In this document: positions 52,867 to 62,894 of the stretch, piece by piece
Position numbering within the stretch: the stretch's first letter is position 1
Layout: every line of letters starts with the position of its first letter
Assembly (NCBI GenBank): GCA_016213405.1
Contig: JACRAM010000071.1
Location: 1-64,000, forward strand
Length of the DNA: 64,000 nucleotides
Direction: 5' to 3'
From: Bacteroidota bacterium
GTDB lineage: Bacteria > Bacteroidota > Bacteroidia > Palsa-948
The notes under the pieces: generated by a model
Databases searched by the model: none
Seen by the model: the letters and a program-made list of their open reading frames with translations, nothing else
Told to the model about the DNA's origin: nothing
Made by a program: the position numbers and the translations under genes

Positions 52867-54342
52867 ATGGCACTTCAGCAAATAGAAATATACAACACGC
52901 TTACACGCAAGAAGGAAAAATTCACTCCTCTTAATCCGCCATTTGTCGGAATGTACGTTTGTGGACCGACCGTTTATGATTATGTGCACCTGGGAAATTG
53001 CCGAACATTCATGTCTTTCGATTTAATTTATCGTTACCTGGTTTATTCAGGATATAAAGTACGTTATGTGCGCAACATCACCGATGCAGGGCATTTAGAA
53101 GGCGACCGTGATGAGGGCGGTGATAAGTTTACCAAGATGGCAAAACTTGAACAGGTTGAGCCAATGGAAATCGTACAGAAATACACACTCGGATTTCATG
53201 AAGTGATGAGGTTGTTTAACACACGTTCGCCAAGCATTGAACCAACTGCGACTGGACATATTTCTGAGCAGATTGAAATGACAAAACAAATTATTGAATC
53301 AGGATTAGGATATGAATCGAATGGAACAGTTTATTTCGATGTAGAAAAATATTCTACGAAAAATAATTATGGAGCTCTTTCAAACAGAAAACAGGAAGAA
53401 TTGCTGGAAGGCACACGTGAGCTTGGAGGACAGGATGAAAAAAAAGGACGGCTTGATTTCGCACTCTGGATAAAAGCAAAACCCGAACACATCATGCGAT
53501 GGCCATCACCGTGGGGTTGGGGTTTTCCGGGATGGCATATTGAATGTTCAGCGATGAGCGCAAAATATTTAGGAACTACTTTCGATATTCACGGAGGAGG
53601 AATGGATCTTATAGCCACACATCACACCAATGAAATTGCTCAGTCGCAGGCATGCAATCATTGCGAACCCGTGAAATACTGGATGCACACGAATATGTTA
53701 ACTGTAAATGGAGTTCGAATGTCAAAGTCAGCTGGCAATGGATTTTTACCAATGGAACTTTTTACTGGCAATCATCGGCTTCTCACAAGAGGGTATTCTC
53801 CTATGACCGTTCGCTTTTTCATGCTGCAAACACATTATCGAAGTACGCTTGATTTTTCCAATGAAGCATTGCAGGCATCTGAAAAGGGTTTTGATAAACT
53901 GATGAATGCAATCAAAACTCTTGACACACTGAAACCATCAGATAAATCTACATCTGATATAAAAGCGCTTCAGACAAAATGTTACGAAGCAATGAACGAT
54001 GATTTTAATTCTCCTATTCTTATTGCGAATTTATTTGAAGGAGTAAGGATTATTAATTCAGTAAATGACGGCAAAGAAGAAATTTCAAAATCTGATTTGG
54101 AATTACTTAAGAAAATTTTTAATGAATTTGTTTTTGATGTGATGGGATTACAGCAGGAACAAAGCTCAACAAATAATGACGAACTGACAAAAAACCTGAT
54201 GGGTCTAATCGTTGAAATACGAAACGAAGCAAAAGCAAAAAAAGATTTCCAAACATCTGACAAACTGCGTGACGGGCTTGCCAAAAGCAAAATCATCATC
54301 AAGGATACTAAGTACGGCACTACATGGGAAAAAGAAAAATAA
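52867..54342 (+). CDS. cysS: cysteinyl-tRNA synthetase
   Basis: Charges tRNA-Cys. 491 residues, class I. HLGN (HIGH-type) at 41-44 following CGPTVYDYV, zinc-site Cys residues including ECSAMSAKYLG, and RMSKS (KMSKS-type) at 284-288. C-terminal anticodon-binding helices are present. Essential. The 3' end overlaps the M28 peptidase start by about 19 bp. Confidence 0.97.
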   Translation: MALQQIEIYNTLTRKKEKFTPLNPPFVGMYVCGPTVYDYVHLGNCRTFMSFDLIYRYLVYSGYKVRYVRNITDAGHLEGDRDEGGDKFTKMAKLEQVEPMEIVQKYTLGFHEVMRLFNTRSPSIEPTATGHISEQIEMTKQIIESGLGYESNGTVYFDVEKYSTKNNYGALSNRKQEELLEGTRELGGQDEKKGRLDFALWIKAKPEHIMRWPSPWGWGFPGWHIECSAMSAKYLGTTFDIHGGGMDLIATHHTNEIAQSQACNHCEPVKYWMHTNMLTVNGVRMSKSAGNGFLPMELFTGNHRLLTRGYSPMTVRFFMLQTHYRSTLDFSNEALQASEKGFDKLMNAIKTLDTLKPSDKSTSDIKALQTKCYEAMNDDFNSPILIANLFEGVRIINSVNDGKEEISKSDLELLKKIFNEFVFDVMGLQQEQSSTNNDELTKNLMGLIVEIRNEAKAKKDFQTSDKLRDGLAKSKIIIKDTKYGTTWEKEK

Positions 54343-55355
54343 TTTCCGTGAAACAAATTATCCGCTTTACTGCTTACTTATTATTTCTTACTTCTTGTTT
54401 CTTTTCGGCTTGTTCAGGAGATACAACTATTGACGACAACAATCACACGGATGCGAATAATAATACTTCTGTTTTTCCTCCCGCTCCGATATTTAATGAA
54501 GATTCTGCTTATGCTTTTGTGAAAGAACAAGTAGATTTTGGTCCTCGTGTTCCCGGAACTGCTTCTCATGCAAAATGCGCTGAATATCTAGTTTCAAAAC
54601 TAAAATCTTACGGATTGGAAACTCAAATCCAAAACGGAAACATTACAACATATGACGGGAAAAAATTCAACCTGAAAAATATTATCGCGTCTTACAAACC
54701 TGAAATTACAAATCGTATTTTACTTCTTTCTCACTGGGATACGCGCCCGTTTGCTGACCAGGATTCGATAAATAAAGATAAACCCGCAGACGGTGCTGAT
54801 GATGGTGCAAGCGGTGTGGGTGTGCTTTTGGAAATCGCACACCAATTCAGTATTTCAAAACCCGATGTGGGAATTGATATTCTGCTGGACGATTTGGAAG
54901 ATTATGGAAAAGAAAATGACAATGGAGAAAATACCTGGGCGCTCGGTACACAGTATTGGACGAAAAACCCTCATAAGATCGGGTATAAAGCTGAATATGG
55001 AATTCTGCTTGATATGGTTGGTGCAAAGAATGCAACATTTCCGAGAGAAGGACTTTCACGCGAATCTGCACCCTATGTTGTAAAAAAAATCTGGAACAAA
55101 GCATCACGCCTTAACTACTTAAAATATTTTGTCTTTGACGATATCCATGAGATCACCGATGACCACACTTATATTATTTCTGGTGCGAATATTCCATGCG
55201 TAGATATTGTGAACTGGGATTTTAATATTGGAAATTTTCCCTATTACCATCACCGCCACAGCGACAACATGAACATCATTGACAAAGGCACTTTGAAAGC
55301 GGTGGGGCAAACTGTTCTGGAAGTTTTGTGGGAGGAGCAAAAACCAAAACCCTGA
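54324..55355 (+). CDS. M28 family peptidase / glutaminyl cyclase-like lipoprotein
   Basis: 343 residues. Lipoprotein signal (LLFLTSCFFSACSG; either Cys could be modified), then a zinc exopeptidase fold: LLLSHWDTRPFADQ with the first metal ligands, GADDGASGVGVLLEIA, LLDDLEDYG, DMVGAKNATFPREG, and YHHRHSDNMNIIDKGT. The short HWDTRP/LDDLEDYGK pattern resembles bacterial glutaminyl-peptide cyclotransferases, so it could cyclise N-terminal Gln on secreted proteins. The start may instead be the GTG at 54348. Overlaps cysS by 19 bp. Confidence 0.87.
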   Translation: MGKRKIISVKQIIRFTAYLLFLTSCFFSACSGDTTIDDNNHTDANNNTSVFPPAPIFNEDSAYAFVKEQVDFGPRVPGTASHAKCAEYLVSKLKSYGLETQIQNGNITTYDGKKFNLKNIIASYKPEITNRILLLSHWDTRPFADQDSINKDKPADGADDGASGVGVLLEIAHQFSISKPDVGIDILLDDLEDYGKENDNGENTWALGTQYWTKNPHKIGYKAEYGILLDMVGAKNATFPREGLSRESAPYVVKKIWNKASRLNYLKYFVFDDIHEITDDHTYIISGANIPCVDIVNWDFNIGNFPYYHHRHSDNMNIIDKGTLKAVGQTVLEVLWEEQKPKP

Positions 55356-57065
55356 TTACTTCATAATTTCCCTGAGAGTTTCATCCGCCTGTTTCTGATA
55401 TTTACTTTTGGAATTATTCTGAAGCGGTATCAGATTCATGCGCGCGTTCTTCGTATCATTATTTTTAATGTAGGCAAGCGATGAATACCACTGCGCGTCC
55501 TCATAGTATTTGCTGTTTTTGTTTGCAAGGATTTTGTTGAGATTCACAAGCGCTTTGTCCGTCTGACCTAAACTCATATAAGAAACCGCAGAATAAAACA
55601 ATGCTTTCTCATCATTCGGATTTTGTTTGAGCGTTTGCTCAAAATCGTTTACGGCACCACCGTAATCCTGTTTGTCATATTTAATCATTGCACTGTCAAT
55701 AGCAATTAGTCCATCTGCACTCAGAATTGTTCCGAATGTTCCACCTACTGCGACAGAATCAAGTTTTCCGTTTATTTCTGCTCCAACTTCTGTTTTTGTG
55801 GCTTTTGTTTGGGATTGTGTTTCAGGCATGGGAGCCGAAGTAGAAGTTTTCATATCATAATAACCGCTTGAAATTTTTTTCTTTGGCGATTTATCTTCTT
55901 TGCCTTTGCCTCCGGATTTTTCTTCTTTTGTTTTCTTTCCTGATTCATACGCAAGCACATCTCCTTGCCCTTCTTGAGCGCGGTTCACAGCATTGGCGTC
56001 ATTGCGTTCGCGGTCATCCATTGTTTTTTTATTGTCCTGCATAAGCGCACTTGATTTATCCTGAACAGGCTGATTAGCAGAAACCGATGAAGCTCCCGTT
56101 GCTGTTACAACTTCAGTGTTGACCGTTGTTGACTGCGGTTTTTTTGTTTCATCCGCTTTCTTGTCTTTTTCCTTCAGCGATTCAAATTCATTTTGATTTT
56201 TTGAGACTTCTTTACTTAAAAGAATGGTTTGGTCTTTTTCATCTTTAACTCCGTCTTCATCACGCGTTTGAACAGTAACTTCCGATTTGGTTGTGACATT
56301 TCCCTTAGGAGTTGTTTCTGCTTCTTTATAGCGCCAGTAATTTTTGTCTTCTTTTTCCTCGCTTTTCTTCGCAACAATCCCCTTACGAAGTTGGTCTGCA
56401 TTTTGCACAGGAACATCTTCCATCTTGTTTTCCGCCAAGCCCAAATGTTTTTCTTCAGCAATATCTTTTCCTGATTTTGCTCCTTCAACAGATGAAAAGG
56501 ATGGAGATTCCGCAGGCAACGATTTCTTTTGTGCTTCCTCTAGCGAAATATTGTTCAGCGGAGTTGGGTCCTGCGCAGTAGTAACTGGATTTTTAGAATC
56601 GGGTTCTGATTGTTCTTTTCCGGTTGTTGCCTCGTTGTCCAAATCTGCAGGAGGAGGTGAAAATTTTTCTGCAAACATTTTTTCTGCTTCTGCATTATCC
56701 ATTTCCTTCATGGACACATTGCTCTTGAAAAACCAAACGAGCCCGACAACCAGTAAGATGGAAGCCGCAACAGCCAGTTGAGTGCGGTATTGCCGGAGGA
56801 AAATTATTTTCACTTCTTTCTTTTCTTCCTTCGCGTCAATTCGTGTCTGAATTTTCTGATTGAGTTCCGAAGTGATATTAGAAATCTTTTTTTTATCATA
56901 AATCATTTGCCATCCTTCCACAGCATCTGAGCACATTTCGCAGTCAATCAAATGCTTTTCCACCTCGTGTTTTTCGGCAGAAGAAAGTTTATCAGAAATA
57001 TACTTCGTAAGCATTTCTTCTGAAAGACAATCTGTGTGTGCGAATATGTTAGTTCCCTCTTTCAC
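55356..57065 (-). CDS. anti-sigma factor with zf-HC2, one membrane segment and periplasmic TPRs
   Basis: 569 residues. N-terminal zf-HC2 type segment KHEVEKHLIDCEMC with His38, Cys42 and Cys45, which in this class binds the sigma factor. One membrane segment (about 95-113: QLAVAASILLVVGLVWFF) follows. Then a long charged, low-complexity periplasmic linker (about 130-440), and a C-terminal TPR part (NDFEQTLKQNPNDEKALFY; KALVNLNKILANK). It overlaps the sigma gene by 4 bp and is divergent from the alpha-2-macroglobulin gene. It could sense an envelope state and release the sigma factor. Confidence 0.9.
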   Translation of the reverse strand: MKEGTNIFAHTDCLSEEMLTKYISDKLSSAEKHEVEKHLIDCEMCSDAVEGWQMIYDKKKISNITSELNQKIQTRIDAKEEKKEVKIIFLRQYRTQLAVAASILLVVGLVWFFKSNVSMKEMDNAEAEKMFAEKFSPPPADLDNEATTGKEQSEPDSKNPVTTAQDPTPLNNISLEEAQKKSLPAESPSFSSVEGAKSGKDIAEEKHLGLAENKMEDVPVQNADQLRKGIVAKKSEEKEDKNYWRYKEAETTPKGNVTTKSEVTVQTRDEDGVKDEKDQTILLSKEVSKNQNEFESLKEKDKKADETKKPQSTTVNTEVVTATGASSVSANQPVQDKSSALMQDNKKTMDDRERNDANAVNRAQEGQGDVLAYESGKKTKEEKSGGKGKEDKSPKKKISSGYYDMKTSTSAPMPETQSQTKATKTEVGAEINGKLDSVAVGGTFGTILSADGLIAIDSAMIKYDKQDYGGAVNDFEQTLKQNPNDEKALFYSAVSYMSLGQTDKALVNLNKILANKNSKYYEDAQWYSSLAYIKNNDTKNARMNLIPLQNNSKSKYQKQADETLREIMK

Positions 57066-57709
57066 TTTTTATTTTTTTGCCAATTGCCTACTGATTTTGT
57101 CGTCATAAGAATTTTCAAGTTCCGTTTTCCGTTCTGTATATAACTCTTCACTTCTTTCATCGTATATCCGGTCATCTTCGCCACTTCTTCATATGATTTC
57201 TCCTGCAAATAAAAGAGTTCTATGCATATCTTTTGTCCTTCTTTCAATTCTTTAATGGCAGATTCCATCAAAGTAAGTTGTTTTTCTTTGTCTTCCCCGT
57301 TATGATGCAAACTGGATGTTAATTCCACAGGCACCCCGTCATCATTCCCGAAAGAAGTTTCATCATCCGAATGATTATCGCCAAAATCTCCGGTCAAATG
57401 CCTCGGCAGTTCAACATGAATTTTTTTACTTCGGAAATACATAAGGCAGTGATTCTTTGCCACCATGTAAAGCCAGCCCTTGAAATTTTCTACCTTATGC
57501 CTGTGCAAATCAGTCAGAATCTTTTCAAAGATCTGCATGACACCGTCCTTCGCCTCATCCTCATCTTTTAAATATTTCATACACACGCCAAACACCAGAT
57601 GCGTGTAACGCTGAAACAATTCGCCCACAATCGCATTGTCGCGTGAATCCCGAAATTTCTGAACGAGTTCGGAATCAGAGCAGTCCTTTATATTATATGA
57701 AGAAGCCAA
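57062..57709 (-). CDS. ECF-type RNA polymerase sigma factor
   Basis: 215 residues. Sigma-70 region 2: ELFQRYTHLVFGVCMKYLKD and DGVMQIFEKILTDLHRH, with the NFKGWLYMVAKNHCLMYFRS block binding the -10 DNA. A long acidic linker (about 110-150) follows, then region 4 with CIELFYLQEKSYEEVAKMTG and KSYIQNGKRNLKI. Start at 57709. The 3' end overlaps the anti-sigma gene by 4 bp. It faces a divergent alpha-2-macroglobulin gene and may control it. Confidence 0.93.
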   Translation of the reverse strand: MASSYNIKDCSDSELVQKFRDSRDNAIVGELFQRYTHLVFGVCMKYLKDEDEAKDGVMQIFEKILTDLHRHKVENFKGWLYMVAKNHCLMYFRSKKIHVELPRHLTGDFGDNHSDDETSFGNDDGVPVELTSSLHHNGEDKEKQLTLMESAIKELKEGQKICIELFYLQEKSYEEVAKMTGYTMKEVKSYIQNGKRNLKILMTTKSVGNWQKNKK

Positions 57710-57822
57710 CGGTGAATAATTCTTATGTAAATATCCAAAAAATTCCCTCTTGTTTATGGAATGCTCAAAAACCGTGCATCATGCTGTTAAATAAACCGAA
57801 ATCAACTAAAAAATCTATAACA

Positions 57823-60800
57823 ATGAAAACAAATCACACATCATCAAAATTTTCCCGAGGTGGAAAATTTTTCACAGCAATCGGAGTTTCTTCCGTAATG
57901 ATTGCATTAATGAGTTGGATGGCTCCAACCAGCTACCAGCCCACGGTTGAGAACGAATTCATCAAGGCGCTGAAGAAAAAATCAACTGAGGCGAATTCAA
58001 AAATGCCAGAAGAGCGCGTGTATCTTCAGTTCGACAAGCCGTTTTATAATCCTGGAGAAACCATTTGGTTTTCTGCGTATCTGCGCAACGGACAGAATCT
58101 AAAAGCAAGTTCGCAGAGCGATATTCTGAATGTGGAATTCATTAATCCGAAAGGAAGCGTAGAAAAAACCATTCGCCTTATTGCGAAGAACGGAAAAGCG
58201 AGCGGAGATTTTTCTTTGGGTGAAGAATCGCCAGGCGGATTATATAAAGTGAAGGCGTACACCAACTGGCAGAAAAATGATTCTTCTTTCTTTGAAAAAG
58301 AATTAACTGTTCAGGATGTTGTATTGCCTGCCATGAAAATGAAATTGGATTTTGACCGCAAGGCGTTTGGTGCGGGCGATGAAGTATCAGCAAAAATTAA
58401 AATTGAGACCAACGAGAACAAACCGCTATCTTCTTATAAAATAAAATATGTGGCACAGATTGGCGGTGAAAAAATTGTGGAAGAAGCCACCATCACCGAT
58501 TATATAGGAGAAAAACATGTGAAGTTCACACTTCCTGCGAAATTAAAAACGAATGACGGACTTCTCAATATTATGATTGATTATCAGGGACAGACCGAAT
58601 CCATTTCCCGTTCTATTCCCATTGTGCTTGGAAAAATAAATTTCTCTCTCTTCCCTGAAGGCGGAGATTTAATTCGCGGAATAGAAAGCAAAGTTGCTTT
58701 CCGTGCGCTGAATGAATTTGGAAAACCTGCTGATGTGGAAGGAATTGTATTGAACAGCAAAGGAAAAAAAGTTGCTGATTTCTCAAGTTTTCATAATGGA
58801 ATGGGCGCATTTGAAATTACTCCCGCGCTCGGAGAAAAATATACCGCAAAGATTACAAGTCCTGTTGGAATCACCGAACAATATGAATTACCTGAACCAT
58901 TAATCAGAGGTTATGTGTTGTCTGTTGAAAATGCTAACGCAAACGAAATGCTTCTGAACATCAGCACCACCGAAACCGAAGAGCTTTCTTTGGTTGGACA
59001 AGTTCGTGGAAAAATTTGTTACGCTACTGCTATTAATGCGAAAGCAGGACAAAATGAAATTCTTATTCCAGCCAGCGTTTTCCCTATGGGAGTTGCACAA
59101 TTCACACTGTTTGATTCAAAAGGAATTGAGCGCGCTGAGCGTTTGGCGTTCGTGAATAAAAATAATCAGCTGAGTGTTTCTATTTCTACGGACAAAGAAA
59201 AATATCTTCCACGCGAAAAAGTGAACATGACCATTATGGTGAAAGATGAACGCGGAATGCCTATGCCCGCTAATCTTTCTCTCAGTGTTGCAAATGATCA
59301 GTTGCTTGCTTTCGCAGATGACAAACAAGGAAATATTCTTTCCAAACTTCTTTTGGAATACGACATCAAAGATAAAATTGAAGAACCGAATTTTTATTTT
59401 GATGCGAAGGAACCTAAATCAGACAAAGCGCTTGACTATGTGATGATGACCAGCGGATGGAGAAGATTTACCTGGGAAAAAGTTATGGCGGATGAATTGC
59501 CTGCCATTACTTACACCGCAGAAAAAGCAATCGTATCCGGAACTGTGCTGGACGCTTACACAGGAAAACCCATTGCAAATGCGAAGTTGAAAATCAGCGC
59601 TGACGGTTCAACTGTTGAAACAGATGAGAACGGAAAATTCACAGTGAAAAAAATGGATCTGACAGAAGCTAAAAATCTTTTCGTGAACGCAAGCGGTTAC
59701 AATCAACAGCAATTCAATGTTTATGATTACAACCAGAATCTTGCGTACTATCTCTATCCTAATTACAACAATAATTATTACGGTACTACTTCAACAACCA
59801 CTAAATCTAAAAGTGGCGGATGGTGGGCAGTTCCGCAAAGCGCGCCAGCCGGAGGAGCAGGGAACAAACATTTAGAAGTTCAGGAAGATATGATGATGGT
59901 TGCAAATGAAATGCAGTTAGGTGCAATTGATATAGCAGAAAAAGCGCCACAAAAAGGCGAGCATTTGAAAAAAGATAAAGCACCTGTTGCTGATAAATCA
60001 AAAGTAAAGGACGAAGAAGGAAAGAAAAATCAAAACAATGAAGTAGTGGCTAAGATCGAAAAAGAAAAGAAAGGAAAGATTGCTATGGATGACGCACGCG
60101 ATCAAAAATTCCGCGCGAACGATGGAGATTTTGAAAACAATAGAAAAGTTGTAGCGCAGAATGCCGTGGTGTATTACCGCGCAAAGCAATTCTCAGCGCC
60201 TGTTTACAAGCAGGAAGAATATCCAGAACAAAGAACAGATTTCCGCTCTACGATTTACTGGAACCCAAATGTTCAGGTGGATAATTCAGGAAAAGCGGAA
60301 GTATCCTTTTACAATTCTGATGACATTACATCATTCAAAACAACTGTTGAAGGAATCGGAAATGACGGAAGCATCGGCAGAACTGAAAAAACTTTCTTCA
60401 CACAAATGCCTTTCTCCATGACAACAAAAATTCCTACAGAGGTGGTAACAGAAGATGTGATTTCCATTCCTCTTACGCTGAAAAATAATACTTCGGCTTC
60501 TGTAACAGGATTGCTGAACATTACCGCACCAAAAGGTTTGGAGTTAATCACAAACATTACACAATTGCAAACACTTCAGGCAGGAAAAGCAAAAACAATT
60601 TATTTGGAATACAGAGTGAAAGAAGAAATTTCAGAGGGAAATTTTGAAATCGCTTTCAAAGCGTGTGGAATGAAAGATGCGTTCGCACAAAATCTGAAAG
60701 TGATTCCGAAAGGATTTCCGGTCACTGCTTCTTTCTCTGGCGACAAAGGCGAATCAGAATATGAAGTGGATTTGAGAAATGTGGTGAAAGGTTCCATTAA

Positions 60801-62304
60801 AGTAAAACTGACTGCGTTTCCTTCCGTTGTAAGTGATTTGCTTACAGGCGTGGATGGAATTCTTCGCGAACCGGGTGGATGTTTTGAGCAGACTTCGATG
60901 AGCAGTTATCCGAATGCAATGGTGATGGATTATCTGAAAACATCTGACACAAAAGATGAAAAACTTCTTGCCTACGCAGGAGGAATGCTGGACAGAGGTT
61001 ACAAACGCCTCACCACTTTTGAAACTTCGCAGAAAGGTTATGAGTGGTTCGGACAAGCGCCAGGACATCAAGGTCTGACCGCATACGGACTCATGCAGTT
61101 CAACGATCTGAAAAAAGTTTACGAGGGCGTTGACCAGAAAATGATTGACCGCACTGCTGATTGGATTCTCTCGCAGAAAGACGGCAAAGGCGGGTTCAAG
61201 CGTGGTGGAAATGCGTATCACAATTTCGGAATGATAAGCGAAGATGTGATGAATGGTTACATTGTGTATGCGATGGCTGAAGCAGGATATGGAGGTGAGT
61301 TGAAAAAAGAAGCAGAAGCTTCTTACGAAACTGCGATGAAAAATAAAGATCCGTATCAGCTGGCTATGAGTGCGAACGCTCTTTACAAACTGAATGACAA
61401 AAACGCAGACAAGGTGATGGAAGAACTTTTATCTAAACAAAATAAAGACGGAAGTTTTGACGGCACTACTCACTCCATCACCTATTCAACGGGCAACTCT
61501 TTAACGATTGAAACCACTTCACTTGCCATCATGGCGATGTTGAAAGATCCGAATCGTCCTACGCAAGCGACCAACAAAGCAATCGAATCACTTGTGAAAA
61601 GCAGAAGCGGATACGGTTCATTCGGAAATACACAAGGAACAGTTCTCGCGCTGAAAGCATTGACCGAATATGCGAAAGCAAACAAGTCCACACCTGAAGA
61701 CGGAACAGTTCAATTTTATGTGGATGGAAAACAAGTTGCTGAACAATCTTATAAAGCAGGAGAGAAAGACGCAATTGTGCTGGATGGTTTGGAACAGTAT
61801 ATAAAGGAAGGAAAGCACACGCTTAAAGTGAAATACGCGAATGCAAAAAATCCTCTGCCACATTCAGTTGCTGTAAGTTGGAGCACTTCGCTTCCAAACA
61901 GCGATACAGAATGCAAAGTGGATTTGCAAACTAAATTGGCAAGCAAGTCGGCAAATCAAGGTGAAACAATTCGTCTCACTGCAGAAATAAAAAACAAAAC
62001 TTCTGATGAATTGCCAAGCCCGATTGCGATTATCGGAATTCCAGCAGGACTTTCTTTACAACCTTGGCAGTTAAAAGAAATGCAGGAGAAAAAAATGTTT
62101 GACTACTATGAAGTAATCGGAAGCAACCTCATCCTCTACTACCGCGGAATGGGTCCGAAAGAAGAAAAGGTGATCAACCTTGATCTGAAAGCGGATATCC
62201 CTGGCGAGTATGAAGCCCCTGCATCCTCTGCTTATCTCTATTACACCAATGAATACAAAACATGGGATGCCGGTGGCAAGGTAGTTGTTAAAAAGCAAGC
62301 ATAA
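57823..62304 (+). CDS. alpha-2-macroglobulin family protein with thioester motif
   Basis: 1,493 residues from MKTNHTSS, with an N-terminal membrane segment and no lipobox. Domain order: MG-type domains (about 50-560; RVYLQFDKPFYNPGETIWFS), a carboxypeptidase-regulatory-like domain (570-660; SGTVLDAYTGKPIANAK), and a low-complexity charged linker (about 690-790). An A2M domain follows (DFRSTIYWNPNV), then a thioester domain with GGCFEQTS (CxEQ; thioester Cys1020), an all-helical toroid and a C-terminal receptor-like part. Bacterial A2Ms trap proteases in the periplasm. The frame opens 60 codons upstream, over the sigma gene; I reject that start. Divergent from sigma/anti-sigma. Confidence 0.92.
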   Translation: MKTNHTSSKFSRGGKFFTAIGVSSVMIALMSWMAPTSYQPTVENEFIKALKKKSTEANSKMPEERVYLQFDKPFYNPGETIWFSAYLRNGQNLKASSQSDILNVEFINPKGSVEKTIRLIAKNGKASGDFSLGEESPGGLYKVKAYTNWQKNDSSFFEKELTVQDVVLPAMKMKLDFDRKAFGAGDEVSAKIKIETNENKPLSSYKIKYVAQIGGEKIVEEATITDYIGEKHVKFTLPAKLKTNDGLLNIMIDYQGQTESISRSIPIVLGKINFSLFPEGGDLIRGIESKVAFRALNEFGKPADVEGIVLNSKGKKVADFSSFHNGMGAFEITPALGEKYTAKITSPVGITEQYELPEPLIRGYVLSVENANANEMLLNISTTETEELSLVGQVRGKICYATAINAKAGQNEILIPASVFPMGVAQFTLFDSKGIERAERLAFVNKNNQLSVSISTDKEKYLPREKVNMTIMVKDERGMPMPANLSLSVANDQLLAFADDKQGNILSKLLLEYDIKDKIEEPNFYFDAKEPKSDKALDYVMMTSGWRRFTWEKVMADELPAITYTAEKAIVSGTVLDAYTGKPIANAKLKISADGSTVETDENGKFTVKKMDLTEAKNLFVNASGYNQQQFNVYDYNQNLAYYLYPNYNNNYYGTTSTTTKSKSGGWWAVPQSAPAGGAGNKHLEVQEDMMMVANEMQLGAIDIAEKAPQKGEHLKKDKAPVADKSKVKDEEGKKNQNNEVVAKIEKEKKGKIAMDDARDQKFRANDGDFENNRKVVAQNAVVYYRAKQFSAPVYKQEEYPEQRTDFRSTIYWNPNVQVDNSGKAEVSFYNSDDITSFKTTVEGIGNDGSIGRTEKTFFTQMPFSMTTKIPTEVVTEDVISIPLTLKNNTSASVTGLLNITAPKGLELITNITQLQTLQAGKAKTIYLEYRVKEEISEGNFEIAFKACGMKDAFAQNLKVIPKGFPVTASFSGDKGESEYEVDLRNVVKGSIKVKLTAFPSVVSDLLTGVDGILREPGGCFEQTSMSSYPNAMVMDYLKTSDTKDEKLLAYAGGMLDRGYKRLTTFETSQKGYEWFGQAPGHQGLTAYGLMQFNDLKKVYEGVDQKMIDRTADWILSQKDGKGGFKRGGNAYHNFGMISEDVMNGYIVYAMAEAGYGGELKKEAEASYETAMKNKDPYQLAMSANALYKLNDKNADKVMEELLSKQNKDGSFDGTTHSITYSTGNSLTIETTSLAIMAMLKDPNRPTQATNKAIESLVKSRSGYGSFGNTQGTVLALKALTEYAKANKSTPEDGTVQFYVDGKQVAEQSYKAGEKDAIVLDGLEQYIKEGKHTLKVKYANAKNPLPHSVAVSWSTSLPNSDTECKVDLQTKLASKSANQGETIRLTAEIKNKTSDELPSPIAIIGIPAGLSLQPWQLKEMQEKKMFDYYEVIGSNLILYYRGMGPKEEKVINLDLKADIPGEYEAPASSAYLYYTNEYKTWDAGGKVVVKKQA

Positions 62305-62309
62305 GAAAC

Positions 62310-62412
62310 CAAACCCCAACCCTGAAGGGAGTAAATACAAACTCCCTTTAGGAAATGGGAAAAAATAAAAAAACAATGAAAACACTTTTTTCTCCCTTTA
62401 GGGTCGGGGCAA
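62310..62412. repeat. pair of CTCCCTTTAGG-type repeats around the next start codon
   Basis: AACCCCAACCCTGAAGGGAG at 62312-62331 and ACTCCCTTTAGG at 62340-62351, then a second TTTCTCCCTTTAGGGTCGGG at 62388-62407. The first pair forms a hairpin upstream of the 62376 gene; the last copy is inside its coding sequence and encodes SPFRVG. Confidence 0.75.
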
Positions 62413-62894
62413 AACTTCTTCTCACCGCACTCGCACTTCCTATAGGAATCTTTGCACAGGGACCAAACACGAACATTAATCCGCCTCCGCAAATACAAAA
62501 TGTAAATTATATTAATCTAATTGATGAAAACAATAATTCACTCGGAAATGCTTCCGGAAAAATAAATGATGACATAAATCCAATTCAAACAAATATTGCG
62601 ATTCAACAACAGGCAAATCCTCCAGCGCAGGTTCAGCAACAATCATCAGGAAGTATATTCGGTTCTGAAGACAATAATCAGTCAAAAACTACCGGATGCA
62701 ATGACTGTGATGCGGTAAAGCAAGCTATTAAAGCGTCTCACGCTTCATCTGGCGGGAATTACCACAAAAAATCTTTCGGCATGAAGCGATGGTCAAGGAC
62801 TTTTTCGGGAAAGATGAACATGAAAATGAAAAAAATGTTCACGAAAAAGTACAAAGCGAAAACTTCTTACGCTCTCTGCTTCAATTGGCATTAA
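62376..62894 (+). CDS. small secreted protein with highly basic C-terminus
   Basis: 172 residues (ATG at 62376; 62355 is an alternative). Signal peptide MKTLFSPFRVGAKLLLTALA with cleavage near IFAQ; its SPFRVG is repeat-coded. The mature part is Asn/Gln-rich (NTNINPPPQIQNVNYINL; IQQQANPPAQVQQQS), then a CxxC pair in TGCNDCDAV, and a tail of Lys, Met and Arg (FSGKMNMKMKKMFTKKYKAK) ending FNWH. I do not recognise it. Its position just after the alpha-2-macroglobulin gene suggests co-expression; binding to anionic polymer is a guess. Confidence 0.7.
   Translation: MKTLFSPFRVGAKLLLTALALPIGIFAQGPNTNINPPPQIQNVNYINLIDENNNSLGNASGKINDDINPIQTNIAIQQQANPPAQVQQQSSGSIFGSEDNNQSKTTGCNDCDAVKQAIKASHASSGGNYHKKSFGMKRWSRTFSGKMNMKMKKMFTKKYKAKTSYALCFNWH

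Noticed and set aside
56216-56781. Several ORFs opposite the anti-sigma gene
   Set aside because: They are antisense readings of its charged low-complexity linker and have no family features.
57643-57822. 60-codon upstream extension of the alpha-2-macroglobulin gene
   Set aside because: It overlaps the divergent sigma factor start and lacks a signal-like sequence; the ATG at 57823 opens a membrane segment.
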